DNA from: a virus
Reading direction: 5' to 3' (one strand)
Length of the DNA stretch: 21,815 nt
Virus record (IMG/VR): IMGVR_UViG_3300027413_000037
Span: 1-21,815 of that record
The notes beneath the pieces were generated by a model, which did no database searches, had not been told where the DNA came from, and was given only the letters and a program-made list of their open reading frames with translations. Each line of letters begins with the position of its first letter. The stretch's first letter is position 1. Both the position numbers and the translations under genes were made by a program. Shown in pieces: positions 1 through 8,484 of the stretch.

Positions 1-2757
1 TTTCTTTTTAGAATCTGAAGATTTAACATCATATTTATTCTTATTTTCTTTAGCAATTTCTAACTGTGTATTTGCTATTTCTTTTTGAGCTTGCAATCTT
101 TGTTCTTCTACTGACATTTTTTGTGAATGTTTTACCATATCATTAGCCTGTCTTTGTCTTTCAACTTGAGTTTGTTGTTGATACTGCTCAGTTTTTCTAA
201 TATCTTCCATGACATCTTTATAATCAGATTGTTGATTTTTATTAATGTCTACCGTAGAACCATAACCTGCAGCTCTAATTTCTGCAATAAGAATATCTTT
301 TTGTCTATCTTTCTCCTTCTCTATACCTTCAGCATCAAGTTTCATTTTTTCTTGTTGTTGTTGAGCTAAAAGTTGTTGCTCTTGCATTTGTTGTTGCTGT
401 TGAGCCTGCTCCTGTTGTTGTTGCTGTTGTTTTTGTTCAGAGTTTTTCATAGCAGCATTTAGTTCTGCAATAGAATCTGATTGTACGACTTTACCAAGAT
501 CATATATACTAGCACCTGTAGTATTATTTTGAAGAGCCATTTGTTTTAATTGTTCTAACACAGCTCTATGATTAGCAGTAGTAGAAGTAAATATATTAAG
601 GTCTCTCATTAGCATGTCTGTACCATTAATTTCAAAATTTACTTTTTCATCTGCAGAAGTAATATAAGTTAATCTTGTAGATGGTTTAGTACTATTATAG
701 TATTGAGCTAAATCTGTTCTCATCTGGTGAACTCTTGGCATTAAGTAATCACAGTGCTGTATAAAGTAAGTTTCAGTTTGCGCATAAGAAGCGCTAGCTG
801 CTTGTTCTACACCAGTTGCAGTCATCTGAGATAATTGCTGCCCCATTCTTTGAGGATTTACACCAATTACTTCATAAGCTTGTTGTTTAAAGTAATTAGC
901 CAATTGAATTCTTCCCATTAACCTATTAGTCTGCTCTAAATCTAATTTTTGAAAATGCTGAAAGTTTAACGCATTCTCAGTATTTGTAATAGATGTATCT
1001 AAGGGCAAAATCTGAAAATCTTTCATAGCTACAAAAGCTTTTGCATAATTACCCTTACCCCAATCTTCACCTAATGAATGTTGTGGTAATGTGTTTTGAT
1101 CAATCATTACAACTGTACCTAGTTCATCTACTAGTATATCTGCTATTTGATTATTAACCAGATTATATCCAATTTGATAAGGTTTCATTAAATCAACTAA
1201 AGCTGTAGACTTTGTATTTCTATCTGAAAATACAGCTCCTTCTACAGGAAGTTTGCAACCATATAAATTGTTATCACCTTTAAACTGAAATTTTAATTTA
1301 CCAGGTCTTTTTTTATCTATACCTATATAGATAGGAGTCATACCTGAAGGATTATTCATACCCCAATAGCTAGGAATATTAGGTCCTACTTTAACACCAC
1401 CCCAAACTTCATTTATCCATATCCATTCTATATGTTCTCCAAGTATAAGATTTTCTTTTGATTTATTCTTAAATAATCTAGTATCATATATAGGCTTATC
1501 TGTAATTTTATAATCTTCTGTAACTATTTCATTTAAAACTTCTCCTTGATCAGTTATCTTTGTTAAATGCCCTAGTTTTCTTTGAGACTTCCAATAACAT
1601 GTTGTTACTCTTAATAAATATGCAGAACCTTCATCTTGGTAATCTTCACCTTGAGAAAGTATTCTATTCACAATATCATCTCCATCTGTAACAACACCAT
1701 CTCCCATAAAACTAGTATATTGTCTCATAGCTAAAGAAGGTCTTTGAGTATTCCATTCATGAGATTGAGTAGCATCATAAAAGGAACCATCATTTTGATA
1801 ACCACCTATTGAATAACCAGCAGCTCTTATTGGATAAATTGCTTCTAATGCTTTAAGCTGCTCTTCATCCATTAGATAACCATATTTATCAATAACATCA
1901 GAAGGAGTCAACATATCTGTTTTACCAACCCAATTACAGTCAGATATATACCTAACATCAGGAGACTTGTGATAGAATGTTAAAGTAGGATTCCATAATT
2001 CTACTTCATAATCATCCTCCATCATTCTCATATGCCAGAACTCTCTATCTGTAATAAGCATGTCTCTAAAAGCTCTTTCTTCTAACTCTTCTATTTTAAA
2101 TCTTTCAGAATCTACTTTATGTTGATGAGTAGCCCATTCTTCAATCATAGATCTGTAGCTCTTTTTAAAATACATTTCTATTTCTGGAAGTGTCTTTAAA
2201 TTATCTTCATTTAACTGTTCTTGCGCTTCTTCTGATTCAGGATCTAAACCTTGAGCTAACATAGCAGACATTGTTTTTACTTTGGCTTGATTTACAAGAA
2301 CATCTTCTACTTGTAACCTTTTTTGTTCAAGCATTTCATTATATGAAAATTCGTCAACTGCTCTATAAGTTAATTTAGTAGATCTCTTAGCAAACTCTGC
2401 TACAAGCACATTAACTACATTAGGTATAATTGGATAAAATTTTAACTCTAGTGCTGCACCTTCATCGGAACCTTGATTTAATAAATCAACAATATTTCTT
2501 GTTTCATTATCTTCTTCAACTATATAATCAGATTTATCTATGTGACCTTTTGCAAGTTTATAGTTTTTAAGTAGTCTTCTAGAATTTCTTCTAAGTTGTT
2601 TAAGTCCATTCCACTCTAACCAATCTAAATTCCAAGCAGCCCACTCTTCATCTTTTCTTTTTTGAGGTAAAAATTGCAAAGGTTGTGTAATTGCACCTAT
2701 TCTTTGCTGTTCAACTTTAGCTCCTTTTTTTAATTGAAGTGCATTATATACTTGCAT
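1..2757 (-). CDS. Phage portal protein (crAss-like type), partial, C-terminus beyond window
   Basis: The frame is open from an ATG at 2755-2757 to the window edge (919 codons, no stop), so the 3' end is missing. The portal forms the dodecameric ring at one capsid vertex through which TerL pumps DNA. The call rests on its place directly after TerL, its great length (crAss-like portals are unusually long), and an acidic, charged body with the segment FYPIIPNVVNVLVAEF near residue 110, followed by long mixed alpha/beta sequence rich in Trp and Tyr. Residues about 774-803 are a glutamine-rich stretch, and the following part is a Lys/Glu/Gln-rich likely coiled coil. TerL ends 5 nt upstream, so the two are co-transcribed. 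Antisense ORFs here are shadows. Portal identity is strong by context; the exact family was not searched. Confidence 0.85.
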   Translation of the reverse strand, partial: MQVYNALQLKKGAKVEQQRIGAITQPLQFLPQKRKDEEWAAWNLDWLEWNGLKQLRRNSRRLLKNYKLAKGHIDKSDYIVEEDNETRNIVDLLNQGSDEGAALELKFYPIIPNVVNVLVAEFAKRSTKLTYRAVDEFSYNEMLEQKRLQVEDVLVNQAKVKTMSAMLAQGLDPESEEAQEQLNEDNLKTLPEIEMYFKKSYRSMIEEWATHQHKVDSERFKIEELEERAFRDMLITDREFWHMRMMEDDYEVELWNPTLTFYHKSPDVRYISDCNWVGKTDMLTPSDVIDKYGYLMDEEQLKALEAIYPIRAAGYSIGGYQNDGSFYDATQSHEWNTQRPSLAMRQYTSFMGDGVVTDGDDIVNRILSQGEDYQDEGSAYLLRVTTCYWKSQRKLGHLTKITDQGEVLNEIVTEDYKITDKPIYDTRLFKNKSKENLILGEHIEWIWINEVWGGVKVGPNIPSYWGMNNPSGMTPIYIGIDKKRPGKLKFQFKGDNNLYGCKLPVEGAVFSDRNTKSTALVDLMKPYQIGYNLVNNQIADILVDELGTVVMIDQNTLPQHSLGEDWGKGNYAKAFVAMKDFQILPLDTSITNTENALNFQHFQKLDLEQTNRLMGRIQLANYFKQQAYEVIGVNPQRMGQQLSQMTATGVEQAASASYAQTETYFIQHCDYLMPRVHQMRTDLAQYYNSTKPSTRLTYITSADEKVNFEINGTDMLMRDLNIFTSTTANHRAVLEQLKQMALQNNTTGASIYDLGKVVQSDSIAELNAAMKNSEQKQQQQQQEQAQQQQQMQEQQLLAQQQQEKMKLDAEGIEKEKDRQKDILIAEIRAAGYGSTVDINKNQQSDYKDVMEDIRKTEQYQQQTQVERQRQANDMVKHSQKMSVEEQRLQAQKEIANTQLEIAKENKNKYDVKSSDSKKK
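351..437 (-). repeat. CAA/CAG low-complexity tract coding a poly-Gln stretch in the portal
   Basis: On the coding strand this is an irregular run of CAA and CAG codons, encoding about 30 residues that are mostly Gln with a few Glu, Ala, Met and Leu. The codons are mixed rather than a pure triplet repeat, which suggests selection for the peptide as well as slippage. Confidence 0.8.
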
Positions 2758-2762
2758 AATTA

Positions 2763-4979
2763 CTATTTAATATTTTTAAAAGCAGATCTTTTACGATTCT
2801 TACCCTGCATTCTTTTATTTTTTCTACCCATATGAGTAAACGGACTACTATTTAATTTAAACAAATTTTCCGACTTTTGCAACTTTTTAGCAGCATCATC
2901 CCTAATGATTTGTTTAGTATAACCTCTATTAGATTCTTGAATTCTCATAAAAGATACAAGTGCTACAAATGATACTAATCTATCCACGTTAACTCCATCT
3001 GCATATTCTTGCATTTCTTTGATAAGCATTGGATCAGGAATTCTTTCTATTCCATAAGTAGTTTTAACTACAGTTCCATCGGGTTTTGTTTCTTGATCAA
3101 GCTCTTCTCTAACAAACTCAATTCCATAACTGAGAAGATGTGATTTAAATAAAGTACCTGTATTCTTCCAACCATATTCCTGGAATACATTTTTATTTGC
3201 ACCAAGATCTTTTAAGAACATTATCTGACTTTTAGGTACAAGGTACTTCTGCTTCTTTCTACTTATCATGTAGTTAATAAACAAAGAAATATTATTCTCT
3301 ATTACAGTCCATGCATTATACCATTCTATTATAAGCTCTAATCTTTGATGAGTTTGTTTTATATCATCAAATCTTCCGCACCATGCTGCTACAATTTTAC
3401 TTTGCTCTATATAAGTTTCTGTTTCTGTTCCAGTCACTTTAGTAACTTCTACAGAGTTTTTCATTACATAAATAGAACACAATGAATCTGATGTTGTAGT
3501 TTTACCTTCAGCTACAGGGTCAATAGAAGCATAGTAACTTCCAAAGTCTGGTTTTTCTTTATTAGGTCTTTCCCATACTACCAAACACCCTGTTTTATCT
3601 TCAGTCTTTTTGTTTACAGGAAACTCACGTATAGGTTGTCTATTACTTTTTTTAACAGTTGGTTTGCCATTAGCATCTGTAGATATATCTAAGAATTCAT
3701 ATCCATATTCTTTTTCTTCTATTCTTCTAGCTTGTGCAGAAAGAAGATGTGTAGGAAATACTGATACAGATCTATTATCAAATGCTTCTTTTATATTTCT
3801 GGGATGCTGAGATATTCTTAACTGATAATCTTCTGGATTTAATTCTCTTTTCCAATCATCAAATTGTTGTTGTAAGGCTACGGTAGCTTCTTCTACTTTA
3901 GAATTACCATACTTGTCTATGTACGGTGGCATAGACCATTGTTCAGGAATAAATAAACCTGACATACCTTCAGTACCTTTGTGATCTATTAAATTAGTTT
4001 CTACAGCATATATATCTTTAGATGTTGGATTTTGAATCATATCCTTAAGTGGGTTACATTGTGACAAATCACCTACAGATCCAGCTGCTATAAACAATCC
4101 TGTAGTAGTAAGCCCTGATCTCATTGCTGGTCTCATGTACTCATATGTCTTATCCATCTTAGGTGCAATACCCGCCTCCTCATGAAAGAAGTATTTAACT
4201 GGACCCCCTACACCATTTGTAGGATCTTTCTCAAAGGACATACCTTGTATAGTTCCTTTTAGACCTACTTCAGTTTTTCTATTACCTTTTCTGACCTCAA
4301 TCTTTTGCTGCCACATCATTACCTTACTAGGGTTCATTGGTCTATACCATGCAGTATGTTCATTTAGGAATGCTGCATACTCATCTAAGAACTTCCAAGA
4401 ACCTTTTTCATTAATGTAATCTTTAAGGCTAGCCCCTATCTTAAGAGTTACCCCTGGCTCAAACCATTGCTGATTAATAAGCTTTGCCATATGATAATAA
4501 GAAGATGCAATCTGACGTTTCTTTAGTATAGCAACATGTTTATAGTTTAACTCTGCTAACACTTCATATAATGCCATATGATACTGAGCATCTCTAATAT
4601 CAGCAAATCCAAACTTTTGAATCTCTTTGTTAAAGATCGGTAAAAAGTTTAACCACATGTAGTAGTCTCTTGCTATATACCAAACTTTATCTCCTGATTT
4701 GTATATTACACCTTTTCTACATTTTTTCTTTTCTCCTTCCCAGTAGTTAATAAAGTCTCTTGATTTAAAAGGAGCAGCACAATAAAAACCTTGTGTATTA
4801 AACTTAGTAGCTTCTCCATTAAATTCTACAGAAGTTTCATCAAATGCATACTGACCAGGTTCTTTAAATAAATCTCTTACATAAGTTGCAAAGTCTTCTC
4901 TGCTATCAAAGTCTGTACTAGTCCATGTACCATTATCCCATGTAGGAACATCTTGATATATTTCTGTATCATTGGTCAT
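2763..4979 (-). CDS. terL: Terminase large subunit (TerL), DNA packaging ATPase/nuclease
   Basis: TerL is the two-domain motor that cuts concatemeric DNA and drives it into the prohead. The ATPase domain has a degenerate Walker A region around residues 153-161 (KKRQIASSY), the non-canonical form common in large-phage terminases, and a Walker B with the catalytic acid pair at 262-268 (KYFFHEE). The RNase H-like nuclease follows from about 478: the first catalytic Asp is in YYASIDPVAEG (D487), a second acid is near E561 (VIENN), and a third lies in the GVNVDR segment near 677. At 738 aa it is at the long end of the family, with a basic tail. The start overlaps the end of the 171-aa gene by 11 nt, indicating translational coupling. 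TerL is a confident call. Confidence 0.93.
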   Translation of the reverse strand: MTNDTEIYQDVPTWDNGTWTSTDFDSREDFATYVRDLFKEPGQYAFDETSVEFNGEATKFNTQGFYCAAPFKSRDFINYWEGEKKKCRKGVIYKSGDKVWYIARDYYMWLNFLPIFNKEIQKFGFADIRDAQYHMALYEVLAELNYKHVAILKKRQIASSYYHMAKLINQQWFEPGVTLKIGASLKDYINEKGSWKFLDEYAAFLNEHTAWYRPMNPSKVMMWQQKIEVRKGNRKTEVGLKGTIQGMSFEKDPTNGVGGPVKYFFHEEAGIAPKMDKTYEYMRPAMRSGLTTTGLFIAAGSVGDLSQCNPLKDMIQNPTSKDIYAVETNLIDHKGTEGMSGLFIPEQWSMPPYIDKYGNSKVEEATVALQQQFDDWKRELNPEDYQLRISQHPRNIKEAFDNRSVSVFPTHLLSAQARRIEEKEYGYEFLDISTDANGKPTVKKSNRQPIREFPVNKKTEDKTGCLVVWERPNKEKPDFGSYYASIDPVAEGKTTTSDSLCSIYVMKNSVEVTKVTGTETETYIEQSKIVAAWCGRFDDIKQTHQRLELIIEWYNAWTVIENNISLFINYMISRKKQKYLVPKSQIMFLKDLGANKNVFQEYGWKNTGTLFKSHLLSYGIEFVREELDQETKPDGTVVKTTYGIERIPDPMLIKEMQEYADGVNVDRLVSFVALVSFMRIQESNRGYTKQIIRDDAAKKLQKSENLFKLNSSPFTHMGRKNKRMQGKNRKRSAFKNIK

Positions 4980-5484
4980 ATCCTAAACCTATTCCACCTC
5001 TTACATTACTTTGTTGTTCTTCTTGAAGATCTTTATAAGCTCCTTTAAATGATTCTCTAATTTGCTGATATTTGGCAGCTGCATTTACTAAAGAGTTAAT
5101 GTTACCATCTCTACCGTGTTCAATAGGTGTGGTTTGCATATATCTACCTAATCTATCTAGCATGGCTGCAATACCTTTGTATGCTCTTGATGTTGGTGTC
5201 TGATACATCTTTTCACAAAACTTAAGTGCTGCCCATACATCATCATCTTCTGTAGAAAACTCTCCATCTACTTCTTTCATTATAACCTCTTCTTTTTCAT
5301 GTTCAGGAGTATGAAAAAAAGGATTCATGTCTGGGTTAGGACATGTCATATAAAATAGATATTGATAAATCTTTAAATAATCATCTGGATAGTTATCCAT
5401 TATATCTTTTAATGACTTAAGTGTATAGCAATGTTCTGTTGGAACTACCTTGCCGTTTTGTATATCAAATAGTTTTGCAATCAT
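4969..5484 (-). CDS. Unknown packaging-block protein (171 aa), possible small-terminase analogue
   Basis: I do not recognise this family. It is soluble and acidic, with no signal peptide or membrane segment. It is largely helical, with a conserved-looking core at residues 80-115 (DDVWAALKFCEKMYQ, then MLDRLGRYMQ) and a Gln/Asn/Gly-rich C-terminus. It shares an ATGA start/stop overlap with the nuclease gene upstream and an 11-nt overlap with terL downstream. The position just before terL is where small terminases often sit, so a role in DNA recognition or terminase regulation is a reasonable inference. No helix-turn-helix is obvious to support it. Confidence 0.7.
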   Translation of the reverse strand: MIAKLFDIQNGKVVPTEHCYTLKSLKDIMDNYPDDYLKIYQYLFYMTCPNPDMNPFFHTPEHEKEEVIMKEVDGEFSTEDDDVWAALKFCEKMYQTPTSRAYKGIAAMLDRLGRYMQTTPIEHGRDGNINSLVNAAAKYQQIRESFKGAYKDLQEEQQSNVRGGIGLGYDQ

Positions 5485-6317
5485 TTTTTCTTTAGTTTTT
5501 TTCTGTTATCATGTAGATAATGTATTAAAGATATAACCTCATCTTTTAAATATGGAACAGGTATTGTAGTTAAATCTTTTAACACAGGGTCTCCTTGTTT
5601 TGTATATTTAGTTATAGGATATCCATGTTCATCTTTACCTTCTTCCTCAAACTGAACATGATGTATAAACATTCCACCTGGTCTTAGTTTAGGATTATGC
5701 TTTAATATAATATACATATAAATACTGAGTTGTAAAGCGTAATGATTAAAATTACAATCATCTAAATGATTAAGAGGAAACTGCATTTTTTGTGACATAC
5801 CTTCCCAATCTACATAAGATTGCATCTTGATTTCTTTATTAGTCTTATAATCTATAATACTAACTTTTCCATTTACAACTTCTACTAAATCAGACTGTCC
5901 GCATATACCAGCAGATTTAAGATATACCATATGTTCTGGATATACTCCTGGATCTAATTTTTGCTTTGGAGAAATTTTAACACCCTTACCTTTTGTTATT
6001 GGTGTAAATATAGGTACAGTAGTTCCATCTCGTTCTATTGAAGCTAAAGAACATAAATCATCTTCTCTCTGATTATGATAAAATGTTCCTAGAGACATTG
6101 CTCTTTCAGACTCTTTCTTCCAAACAGCTTGTATATCTTTTGGTTTCATACCGTACCATTTAGAGTTTTTTCTTTTAGAAACCTTTTGAGCAACTTTCTT
6201 AGCATCAAAAGGTTCTTTAAAAAAAGATGTAAGAGTTGTTACACTTATCCAATCAATTAAATCTTCTTGATTAGATGATTTGTAGCTGTGATCTTCTTCT
6301 GTAAATATTACACTCAT
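5481..6317 (-). CDS. PD-(D/E)XK nuclease (Cas4/RecB-like exonuclease fold)
   Basis: The order of motifs is that of the PD-(D/E)XK superfamily of Cas4, RecB and AddB type: LGTFYH (H81), then GQSDL (D143), then IIDYKTNK (D156, K158), followed by a helix with QLSIYMY that fits the Q-x-x-x-Y motif. No iron-sulphur cysteine set is visible, so it resembles the exonuclease without the cluster. Being inside the packaging operon, directly overlapping (ATGA) the zinc protein upstream and the 171-aa gene downstream, it may process DNA ends or recombination intermediates for packaging. A role in host DNA degradation cannot be excluded. The fold call is strong; the biological role is inferred. Confidence 0.85.
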   Translation of the reverse strand: MSVIFTEEDHSYKSSNQEDLIDWISVTTLTSFFKEPFDAKKVAQKVSKRKNSKWYGMKPKDIQAVWKKESERAMSLGTFYHNQREDDLCSLASIERDGTTVPIFTPITKGKGVKISPKQKLDPGVYPEHMVYLKSAGICGQSDLVEVVNGKVSIIDYKTNKEIKMQSYVDWEGMSQKMQFPLNHLDDCNFNHYALQLSIYMYIILKHNPKLRPGGMFIHHVQFEEEGKDEHGYPITKYTKQGDPVLKDLTTIPVPYLKDEVISLIHYLHDNRKKLKKK

Positions 6318-6610
6318 AACTCACCAAGTTTATCTTCTTCAACTTCAGTCATTAAAGCTTTCCATTCTCCTAATGGACACTCTGCAGATAGAGCTCTTGT
6401 TTTAAACCCTAAAGAGCATCCACAATCACCACAACAAGGTTGTGTGCCAGGTGCTTCACATTTAGAACCTTTTAAATCTATTTCAGGACATTCTTTACAA
6501 ATTGCCATTCTTTTAGCAGCAACATCTTCTACATAGTTATCTCTTATGACTGAATTTTTAATACCTTCATAAATCTCTTTTCTATTTTTCCAAATCTTTT
6601 TTAGATCCAT
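6314..6610 (-). CDS. Small cysteine-rich zinc-binding protein
   Basis: I start the gene at the ATG at 6608-6610 (98 aa; first residues MDLKKIWKNRKEIYEG). It follows an A-rich leader, whereas the longer frame begins with TTG at 6655 and would overlap the previous gene by 74 nt. The N-terminal half is a basic helix. The C-terminal half has eight cysteines in the order CKEC, C, CC-GDC-GC, C, which can bind one or two zinc ions. Its role is unknown: a zinc-ribbon or knuckle may bind nucleic acid or a terminase partner. It lies between the IHF-like gene (29-nt overlap) and the nuclease (ATGA overlap), in a gene order I associate with crAss-like phages. Confidence 0.78.
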   Translation of the reverse strand: MDLKKIWKNRKEIYEGIKNSVIRDNYVEDVAAKRMAICKECPEIDLKGSKCEAPGTQPCCGDCGCSLGFKTRALSAECPLGEWKALMTEVEEDKLGEL

Positions 6611-6965
6611 TTTTATTTTTTTTAAATTCTTCTTTCCTTTTTCTTTCAGAATCAATTTGTTCTTTTATAGAATGTAAAAATTCTACTTTTTCTTCTAACA
6701 TTTTTTTATTATAATATGCAGAATATGTAGAAGTATCATGATTCTTTAAATACTTTTCAAATCTAGGAATTGCTTTTTTAACAGCATTTTCTCTAGCTGT
6801 AAATATACCTAAGCCAGTAATATTTATTCTTGGATGATATAACTCACTTAATAAAGTTCTAACATTTTTATAGTAGAAATCAACTAAATTTTCTACAAGA
6901 TCTTTTGATAAATCATTTTCTTCAGATATCTCTTCGTATAATAATCTTGCTTTTTTAGGTTTCAT
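6582..6965 (-). CDS. IHF/HU-like (DNABII) DNA-bending protein
   Basis: A 127-aa protein. Residues about 10-40 form two helices typical of the HU dimerisation region, followed by PRINITGLGIFTARENAV (45-62), which matches the beta turn PVxIxGFGxFxxR of HU/IHF. The usual beta-arm with the DNA-intercalating proline is shortened or changed to KKAIPRFEKYL. The C-terminus is a long, highly charged Lys/Glu helix not found in bacterial HU. An IHF-like subunit in the packaging gene block is, as I recall, a hallmark of crAss-like phages. It may bend DNA at the packaging site or condense it. ATGA overlap with the gene upstream. Confidence 0.78.
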   Translation of the reverse strand: MKPKKARLLYEEISEENDLSKDLVENLVDFYYKNVRTLLSELYHPRINITGLGIFTARENAVKKAIPRFEKYLKNHDTSTYSAYYNKKMLEEKVEFLHSIKEQIDSERKRKEEFKKNKNGSKKDLEK

Positions 6966-7321
6966 TTAGCAAGAAAATTATAATCTAAAAATATAGATCC
7001 TGATGTTTCAACATTTATTTTAGGATTAATGTAAATAAGCTTTTTATTTTTACTATCCCTTACTACAAGTTTAAACTTTATGCATTTATTAATACAGTTT
7101 CTAACAGTTTGTTGAGATTTAAATATTTTTTGCTCATCTGATGCATCATAACAAAAATGAGAAATTTCTATAGAACCTAGAGAACTAAGTAAAGTTAAAC
7201 ATTCAAGATCAGAGTTACTCACCGTTATTCTATTTAAATAACAGTGAGTAATCAATTGAAACTTAACAATATCCTTTCTGGACATTATTACTTTTTTCTG
7301 AACTCGTTTAACAATAGCCAT
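6962..7321 (-). CDS. Winged-helix-like DNA-binding protein (119 aa)
   Basis: No family is recognised with certainty. The basic N-terminus (MAIVKRVQKKVIMSRKD) is followed by helices and the segment FKSQQTVRNCINKCIKF, which looks like the recognition helix of a winged helix-turn-helix. A strand pair (LVVRDSKNKKLIYINPKI) could be the wing. This pattern is common in phage replication or regulatory proteins. It overlaps its upstream gene by 1 nt (TAATG) and the IHF-like gene by 4 nt, so all are made together. A role as sequence-specific partner of the IHF-like protein in packaging or late regulation is inference. Confidence 0.68.
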   Translation of the reverse strand: MAIVKRVQKKVIMSRKDIVKFQLITHCYLNRITVSNSDLECLTLLSSLGSIEISHFCYDASDEQKIFKSQQTVRNCINKCIKFKLVVRDSKNKKLIYINPKINVETSGSIFLDYNFLAK

Positions 7322-7587
7322 TATGCTTCTGTTTTAAGTTTTCTTTTTTTAGCTGGTTCATGCACTGGTTCTTCTTTAGGCATGGGTTCTTCTTCAGGTG
7401 GAGCCATCATTTGAGCATACGCCATTTGAATTTGAGTTCTTTTAAGTCTCATTTCATCAATCTCCGATAACATTTTTTCATATTCAAACTGAGCTTCTAA
7501 GTAAGGCATTGACTCTTTGTAGAACTGCAGCATTTCTTCTTTCTTAGCTGTCAATTCTTCTGGTGATAAATTTTCTGGGTTTTCCAT
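7321..7587 (-). CDS. Small acidic coiled-coil protein, first gene of the packaging operon
   Basis: An 88-aa protein. The N-terminus and middle are a Glu/Lys/Met/Gln-rich helix (about residues 9-62) likely to form a coiled coil; the tail is Pro/Glu-rich and ends in a basic patch (KKRKLK). No enzyme motif, signal peptide or membrane segment. It heads the operon, with a candidate late promoter 20 nt upstream, and overlaps the next gene by 1 nt. Its position suggests a small scaffold or adaptor for packaging, but no function can be assigned from sequence. Confidence 0.7.
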   Translation of the reverse strand: MENPENLSPEELTAKKEEMLQFYKESMPYLEAQFEYEKMLSEIDEMRLKRTQIQMAYAQMMAPPEEEPMPKEEPVHEPAKKRKLKTEA

Positions 7588-7607
7588 TGGTTTAAATTTT
7601 TATTTAA

Positions 7608-7622
7608 CCAAATATACAAATA
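7608..7622 (-). promoter_or_regulatory. Candidate late promoter (TTTGTATATTTGG)
   Basis: The minus strand reads TATTTGTATATTTGG. It contains TATATTTG, a match to the Bacteroidota -7 box TAnnTTTG, and shares TTTGTATATT with the copies at 10564-10578 and 17073-17087. It lies 20 nt before the ATG of the packaging operon, which gives a very short leader. Only sequence similarity supports it. Confidence 0.5.
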
Positions 7623-7644
7623 AAGTTTAAACCACAGAAGTTTA

Positions 7645-7675
7645 AATAAAAAAACCTAGGTAATTAAACCTAGGT
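7645..7675 (-). terminator. Intrinsic terminator of the lysis operon
   Basis: On the minus strand ACCTAGGT (7668-7675) pairs with ACCTAGGT (7654-7661) around a six-base A/T loop, followed by a run of seven T. It lies after the endolysin stop and before the packaging operon promoter. The arms are themselves palindromic (CCTAGG), so a plus-strand hairpin also forms but has no T tail. Confidence 0.8.
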
Positions 7676-7711
7676 CTCTTCGATAAATTAATTAAACCTA
7701 TGAACTTTTAA

Positions 7712-8410
7712 TTAAACTTTATTCTCAGCTTCTACCTGCTGAATCATTTCAAAATGAATTTTAGCTACTCTATCTCTACCATCCTCTGAAAGAAGATACT
7801 TATGGCAGTTATCTGAGTTAGTCATAAAGAAGTTCTCAGAAAGTATTGCAGGCATAGTAGTATTTACAAGCACCCAAAAGTTTGACTCTTTATCTACATC
7901 TCCATCAGTAGTATCTTTTCTCATGTACTCTCCTTGAAATTCTCTCATAGATTTTTCAAACAGTATTGTAGCAATCCCATCTGATTTAGTTTCACCTCTT
8001 GAAGTGTAGACTGACCAGCCATTCGCAGACTCTTGGTCAAAACCATTAGCATGTATGCTAACATATATGCAAGGTTTCCCAGAGGATTTAGCAAGTGAGT
8101 TTGCTTTATCTGTTCTATAAGATAAAGGTACATCTTCTTGAGAGTCTACTAAGTTAACAGCATCTATATTATTTGCTTTACATAGATCCATTAATCTAGC
8201 TACTATAGCTCTATTAAATTCTCCTTCAAAAAGTTGTTTACCATCTGGCCAAACTGGAGATCTTTTACCAGGAGTTTGATAAACTCCATCTATTATTCCA
8301 CCGTGACCATTGTCAAATATCCAAAGATATTTAGATTCTTCAGTTTGATGAGGTGTAACAGACAAGTCAAAGTCTGTATTACAATTAGGACAAGTAATTA
8401 TTTTTTCCAT
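7712..8410 (-). CDS. Endolysin: N-acetylmuramoyl-L-alanine amidase (Amidase_3 type)
   Basis: This zinc amidase cleaves the bond between MurNAc and L-Ala in peptidoglycan at the end of infection. The zinc ligands of the Amidase_3/AmiC family are all present: NGHGG (H36), an acidic ligand in FEGEFN (E62 or E64), SIHAN (H120), and the catalytic SENFFMTN (E192). The N-terminus carries one CPNC knuckle before the catalytic domain, perhaps a half zinc ribbon. There is no signal peptide, so export would depend on the holin. At 232 aa it is typical for an endolysin. The gene lies first after the lysis terminator and downstream of the holin-like and spanin genes. Confidence 0.9.
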   Translation of the reverse strand: MEKIITCPNCNTDFDLSVTPHQTEESKYLWIFDNGHGGIIDGVYQTPGKRSPVWPDGKQLFEGEFNRAIVARLMDLCKANNIDAVNLVDSQEDVPLSYRTDKANSLAKSSGKPCIYVSIHANGFDQESANGWSVYTSRGETKSDGIATILFEKSMREFQGEYMRKDTTDGDVDKESNFWVLVNTTMPAILSENFFMTNSDNCHKYLLSEDGRDRVAKIHFEMIQQVEAENKV

Positions 8411-8484
8411 AGGTATTTGATTATTGCGGGTATTGCATATATTAAAAAGAATGTCAAATATACTAAAATTGCACTTACCCCATC

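Noticed and set aside
127-369. Plus-strand hydrophobic ORF in the portal region
   Set aside because: It is antisense to the continuous portal frame and reflects the Gln-rich, AT-rich codons on the other strand.
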